Part shown: positions 60,534-64,000 of the stretch, one piece after another
Layout: every line of letters begins with the position of its first letter
Numbering within the stretch: position 1 is the first letter of the stretch
Assembly (NCBI GenBank): GCA_022822305.1
Contig: JAJEBY010000016.1
Coordinates: 1,178,001 to 1,242,000, forward strand
DNA length: 64,000 nucleotides
Reading direction: 5' to 3'
From: Anaerolineae bacterium
GTDB lineage: Bacteria; Chloroflexota; Anaerolineae; Aggregatilineales; Phototrophicaceae
The notes under the pieces: model-generated
What the model was told of the DNA's origin: nothing
The model's input: the letters and a program-made list of their open reading frames with translations, nothing else
The model's database searches: none
Made by a program: the position numbers and the translations under genes

Positions 60534-62411
60534 TCACGCGTAGATGACATGCTGCAGCAGGAATCGTTCGGTCTTGTTGTAGTAGGTTTCAATGGTTTCC
60601 GGCAGGCGCCAACCATGGCCTTCACCCTCGAAGAGATGATATTCGTGCGGTACGCCGCGCCGCCGCAACGAGGCCACAATGCTATCCGATTGATCTTGCG
60701 GCACGACTTTGTCGTCCGTGCCTTGGAAGACGATGATGGGATCGACGATATTGTCCGCATGGAACACCGGCGATCGCCTCCGATACAATTCCGCCGCTTC
60801 CGGCAGTTCGCCCAGCAACCAGTAGGTATAACGTTCTTCGAATTTATGCGTATCCATGAGCAGGCCGAACTGATTTGAGACGCCGTAGAGGCAGACGCCG
60901 GCCTTGTAAAAGCCCGGGTGATCCACCATGGATTGCAGCACAGTGAATCCGCCGGCGCTTCCTCCCATGATCACCGTGCGTTCCGGGTCGATTAGGCCGG
61001 CCCGCGCGAGATGATTGACGCCCGCTATGGAATCGGTGACATCATATACGCCCCAATTGCCGCGGTGCATATCCATGTAGGCCTTGCCATAACCGGTGCT
61101 GCCGCGATGATTGACTTGAAGCACGGCATACCCGCGGGTGGTGAAAAATTGAACGTCGCTGTAGTAGCCGGCACAGCGCTGTGAAGTCGGACCGCCGTGG
61201 ACATTGACGATCAAGGGCGGCAAGCCAGCGGGCATGTCATCGCGCAGAACGGGCGAATAATACAACCCGTGCACTTCATCGCCGTCGTCGCCCTTCCAGG
61301 CGATGGCTTGCGCCGGCGAGAGCTGATCGGCTTGCAAGGATTCGCTCCCGCGACGGCGGTGGATGCTGACTTTGAAATCGGATGCGAGGGTGACAATCCG
61401 CGGCGGAATAAGCGACGAGGACGCGATGGCGGCGATTCTGTCGCTCTTGCGCGAAACTGCAATTTGCGTCAACTCGGTATATTGCTCCAAGCCGGCGATT
61501 TGTTCCGATTGAGCGCGCGCCAGATCGTAGCGCCAGACGGTGAGGAATCCACGGTCGTTCTGCAGATAGTACAGGGATGCGCCGTCACCGGCCCAGCCGT
61601 ACGTGCGCAGCCCTTGCGCCCAGGCCGGCGTGCCGTGTTCCGCCAATGCGTTCGTGATCTGTCGATGGCTATGCGATTCGAGATCGTAGAGGTAGATTTG
61701 GCCCCAGCCGCTAGCATCGCTGACATAAGACAAGTAACGGCCGTCGGGCGAAAACCCGGGCTGGAAGATTGCGGTTTCAGCGTCGCCGGTTACGGTGACG
61801 ATATCTTGCGCACAGGGCGCGCCGGATGAATCGCGCGCGAGTTCTATCAGGCGCAATTCGCTGCCGTTCCAGGGCATCTGTGGATGATTCCAGGCCACGC
61901 AGGCCAGATGGCTGCCGCCCGGGCGCCAGACGGGCTGCATGACAAAGTCGGCGCCGTACGCCAGCTTTTGCGGAAACTGATTGCCTTCGGCATCGACAAT
62001 GGCCAGGCCGTCGACATTTTCGTAGCTGTGCACGAACGCCACCCAAGCGCCGTCATCGGAGACGGCCGGCGACGCGTGGCCGCCGAATTCGGGCGTGATG
62101 GCTTGTGGGGAACCGCCGGCCAACGCTTGCCTGTAGATGCGGCCGTCAGCGCAGAAGAAGACTTGCCCGGCGCCAACCGTGAAAGCGCCGCCGCCGTAGC
62201 CAACGCGACCGGCGACATTCAGGCTCATGTCGGTCAAATCACAGGGCGCGTCGCGTCCGGTCTGCGCTACAAGCACACCGAGCTTGCCGCGATTCTCCCA
62301 CCAGACGAGCGTTTCGCCGGCGCTGTCCCATTGGACGTCGCGCAAATCGACGCCGCTGGCAACTGACTTGCCGGTGATCGGGCTGCTCCAGGTACCGTAG
62401 ACATCGCTCAT
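60534..62411 (-). CDS. S9 family prolyl-oligopeptidase-like peptidase
   Basis: A 625-residue serine peptidase. The N-terminal part is a beta-propeller with repeating WD-like strands (SPDGRYLSYVSD, GQIYLYDLESH). The C-terminal hydrolase domain has GGPTSQRCAG, the nucleophile GGSAGGF, the Asp region VFQGTDDKVVP and the His in LFEGEGHGW. It fits the S9C acylaminoacyl-peptidase/DPP4-like group. The ATG at 62411 lies after the terminator at 62468-62491, so it has its own transcript. No signal peptide, cytoplasmic. Confidence 0.9.
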   Translation of the reverse strand: MSDVYGTWSSPITGKSVASGVDLRDVQWDSAGETLVWWENRGKLGVLVAQTGRDAPCDLTDMSLNVAGRVGYGGGAFTVGAGQVFFCADGRIYRQALAGGSPQAITPEFGGHASPAVSDDGAWVAFVHSYENVDGLAIVDAEGNQFPQKLAYGADFVMQPVWRPGGSHLACVAWNHPQMPWNGSELRLIELARDSSGAPCAQDIVTVTGDAETAIFQPGFSPDGRYLSYVSDASGWGQIYLYDLESHSHRQITNALAEHGTPAWAQGLRTYGWAGDGASLYYLQNDRGFLTVWRYDLARAQSEQIAGLEQYTELTQIAVSRKSDRIAAIASSSLIPPRIVTLASDFKVSIHRRRGSESLQADQLSPAQAIAWKGDDGDEVHGLYYSPVLRDDMPAGLPPLIVNVHGGPTSQRCAGYYSDVQFFTTRGYAVLQVNHRGSTGYGKAYMDMHRGNWGVYDVTDSIAGVNHLARAGLIDPERTVIMGGSAGGFTVLQSMVDHPGFYKAGVCLYGVSNQFGLLMDTHKFEERYTYWLLGELPEAAELYRRRSPVFHADNIVDPIIVFQGTDDKVVPQDQSDSIVASLRRRGVPHEYHLFEGEGHGWRLPETIETYYNKTERFLLQHVIYA

Positions 62412-62467
62412 GCTCAGTTTCCCTATCTCGACTTTATCGCGACTGCGAATTGTACCGTATGACGCGG

Positions 62468-62491
62468 AAAACAAAACGCCCACCTTGGGCG
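62468..62491 (-). terminator. rho-independent terminator after the L,D-transpeptidase gene
   Basis: On the minus strand CGCCCA (62491-62486), loop AGG, TGGGCG (62482-62477), then TTTTGTTTT (62476-62468). It lies 100 bases after the L,D-transpeptidase stop and 57 bases before the S9-peptidase ATG, separating the two transcripts. Confidence 0.8.
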
Positions 62492-62590
62492 GGCGCGCGC
62501 TTCATCCAGCTCGATATTCCCAAACGTTAACGACAAGTCTCGTTTTAGTGTTGCAGTTGAAACCGTTCGCAGCGGCGCAATGCAAAGCCG

Positions 62591-64000
62591 TCAGGCGGAA
62601 ATCGGCCGGTAATCCGTGTCGATGGTGCTGATGTATTCAAGGGCGAAACGGCCCAGGTCACTTTCAGGCTCGAATTCGTTGGATATTATTTCGACCACGG
62701 TGCCCGATTCCGCCCAGCGGAAGAGCTGTTCGGCGTTGTCATTCAGCGACATGATGCAACCAAATGTGGAGGGTTCGTATACCCCGCCGCCGCCCAGATA
62801 GTTGCCGTTGGGCAGTTCGACGGCGCCGTGGAATCCGTTCATCAAACCCGGAATAACTTCGTAGATGCCCATGAACCAGGACATCTTCCACTGATTGCAG
62901 TTCGTGCCGGCGTAGTTGCAAAGGGCAAAGCTGCTGCCGTAGGCGGTCGCTTTGTGCTGCTGGATCTGAAAAATGCCCGGGTATGTGGGCGCGGTTTCGC
63001 GTCCGGAGGAGATTGCCCAACTGAAGACCATACGGTTGTGTTCAAAGGCGACCAGCCATTGCGATTCGATATCAACGATGATGCGCTTGTGCGGCACCGG
63101 TGGTTCGGGAAGCAAGGAGTCTCGGGAAGGGATCTGAATGGTTTGGCCGATGGTCAGCGCGGACCAATCCACGTTTGGATTGGCTTCATAAATCAACTGG
63201 TAAGGTATGCCAGTTTTGCGCCCAATCCGGTAACCGGTATCTTTCAGCGCTACCTCGTATGGCTGTGGCAGGAGCCGAATGCGCATGACGACATTGGAAT
63301 TGTTGGTCGTCAGCGCGTCCTCCATTTCTTCAATCGCATCAAGCTCGTCGATAAAGCGCTTGGGCACACCCAGGATCAAGTCTTGGTTGAGACGCTTGAT
63401 GAAAGCGGCAAAGGCGTCTCTGCGCACGGCTACGCCGTTTTCTCCGGCGATCAGCCATTCGGCCGCGGTCTTCTGATCCACTTGCCAGGAAATCATTTGG
63501 TTGACGAAGGGATCGTATCCGTTTAGACGGACGCCTCCGTTGAGAAAGGCGAGCGCCTCTTCGATAAAGGGCGAGCTATCCATGACGTCCGCCATGAGCG
63601 GAATCGTCGGCAGCTCGAAGCGCCGCTCGAGCAACACACGAGCGGGATCATTGGTCAGCTCTTCAATGCTCGCCGAGATATCGAGATGTCTGCCTTGACG
63701 ACCGGGCACCGTGACCAGTTTGCCGCCGGACCATTTGTAGCCGGCTTCGTAGGGCAATACATAAATCAATTCGGTCATATCCAGAAGAACGGACTGTACG
63801 CGGCCGTAGTTGACGGAAACTGCGGGCGCTACATCCACACCCAACGGGATGCCGGATAAGCCAAGCGAACGCGCGGCGTTCGCCATCTCGTCAACATCGA
63901 CCGTCATCCCCAGTTCGTCCGGTGTTACGCGCCGGATAATTTCGCCGTTGACAGTGAAATCGATGGTAATGTCCGATTGCCATTGGGCCAGGATCGCTTC
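62591..64000 (-). CDS. L,D-transpeptidase with LysM domain (5' part cut by the window edge)
   Basis: Partial gene: the frame stays open to base 64000, so the true start lies outside. At least 469 codons are present. The visible N-terminal part has repeated peptidoglycan-binding-type (PG_binding_4-like) segments, then a LysM domain (YRIGRKTGIPYQLIYEANPN... to GQTIQIPS), then a YkuD domain (IIVDIESQWLVAFEHNRMV, YPGIFQI, FHGAVEL and the catalytic STFGCIMSLN with Cys after a His). It makes 3-3 cross-links in peptidoglycan. It ends at the terminator 62468-62491. Confidence 0.88.
   Translation of the reverse strand, partial: EAILAQWQSDITIDFTVNGEIIRRVTPDELGMTVDVDEMANAARSLGLSGIPLGVDVAPAVSVNYGRVQSVLLDMTELIYVLPYEAGYKWSGGKLVTVPGRQGRHLDISASIEELTNDPARVLLERRFELPTIPLMADVMDSSPFIEEALAFLNGGVRLNGYDPFVNQMISWQVDQKTAAEWLIAGENGVAVRRDAFAAFIKRLNQDLILGVPKRFIDELDAIEEMEDALTTNNSNVVMRIRLLPQPYEVALKDTGYRIGRKTGIPYQLIYEANPNVDWSALTIGQTIQIPSRDSLLPEPPVPHKRIIVDIESQWLVAFEHNRMVFSWAISSGRETAPTYPGIFQIQQHKATAYGSSFALCNYAGTNCNQWKMSWFMGIYEVIPGLMNGFHGAVELPNGNYLGGGGVYEPSTFGCIMSLNDNAEQLFRWAESGTVVEIISNEFEPESDLGRFALEYISTIDTDYRPISA

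Overview
The window looks like a chromosomal segment of an uncultured Chloroflexota bacterium (Anaerolineae/Caldilinea-like or a related heterotrophic lineage). This is inferred from protein style: a transglutaminase-like membrane protein with a Thr-Pro/Ser-Pro linker, sugar and peptide ABC transporters with secreted or lipoprotein binding proteins, RraA / UxuA / MlrC-type catabolic genes, and short C-rich palindromic intergenic repeats. No phylogenetic search was possible. I saw no tRNA, rRNA, CRISPR array, insertion sequence or prophage. The first 84 bases carry no recognisable gene, and the last gene runs off the right edge.

Layout. (1) 0.1-8.8 kb, minus strand: a catabolic operon read as mannonate dehydratase, RraA-type protein, SDR, acetoacetate-decarboxylase-like protein, two tandem sugar-binding proteins, permease and double-ATPase of a ribose-type importer. 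(2) 9.0-12.1 kb, plus: a 2-oxoacid (pyruvate/acetoin-type) dehydrogenase E2-E1alpha-E1beta operon without E3, followed by a convergent SDR. (3) 13.1-18.3 kb: bicupin, MlrC-type M81 protein, adenylosuccinate-lyase/CMLE family lyase, a small unknown protein and a GT2 glycosyltransferase. (4) 18.4-22.5 kb: cold-shock protein with a long 5' leader, GNAT, RNase P RNA (minus strand), transglutaminase-like membrane protein. (5) 22.5-27.5 kb, minus: peptide-type ABC binding protein and two permeases (no ATPases), cytochrome c lipoprotein, methyltransferase. (6) 27.7-36 kb: aminotransferase, phosphodiester-glycosidase-like lipoprotein, alpha/beta hydrolase, aspartokinase with an attenuator leader, two lineage-type unknowns. 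(7) 34.7-42.6 kb, plus: mtaB, a small Arg-rich ORF, yqeY, pgpH-like, ybeY, dgkA-like, TIM-barrel protein, class IV aminotransferase. (8) 42.9-46.9 kb: a sulfur cluster with a poly-Cys leader and terminator, thiosulfate sulfurtransferase, SufE, GNAT, Cys/Met-metabolism PLP enzyme, DUF952. (9) 46.9-64 kb: SDR, second RraA-type protein, a repeat-rich 0.66-kb gap, MFS transporter, phosphotransferase, lspA, GNAT, beta-propeller protein, EamA transporter, GH13 enzyme with a TPR protein, RDD protein, MBL hydrolase, Ca/Na antiporter, S9 peptidase and a partial L,D-transpeptidase.

The most interesting signals are two transcription-attenuation leaders. The aspartokinase gene is preceded by promoter, a Thr/Met-rich 28-residue leader ORF and a perfect rho-independent terminator. 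The sulfurtransferase gene is preceded by a 20-residue leader with three consecutive Cys codons and a terminator. In both, a G-rich stretch at the end of the leader ORF is perfectly complementary to the C-rich loop region of the terminator. This gives a simple model in which ribosome stalling at the regulatory codons frees an antiterminator. Three intergenic repeat families cluster in the gaps, mainly at 42.6-49.2 kb.
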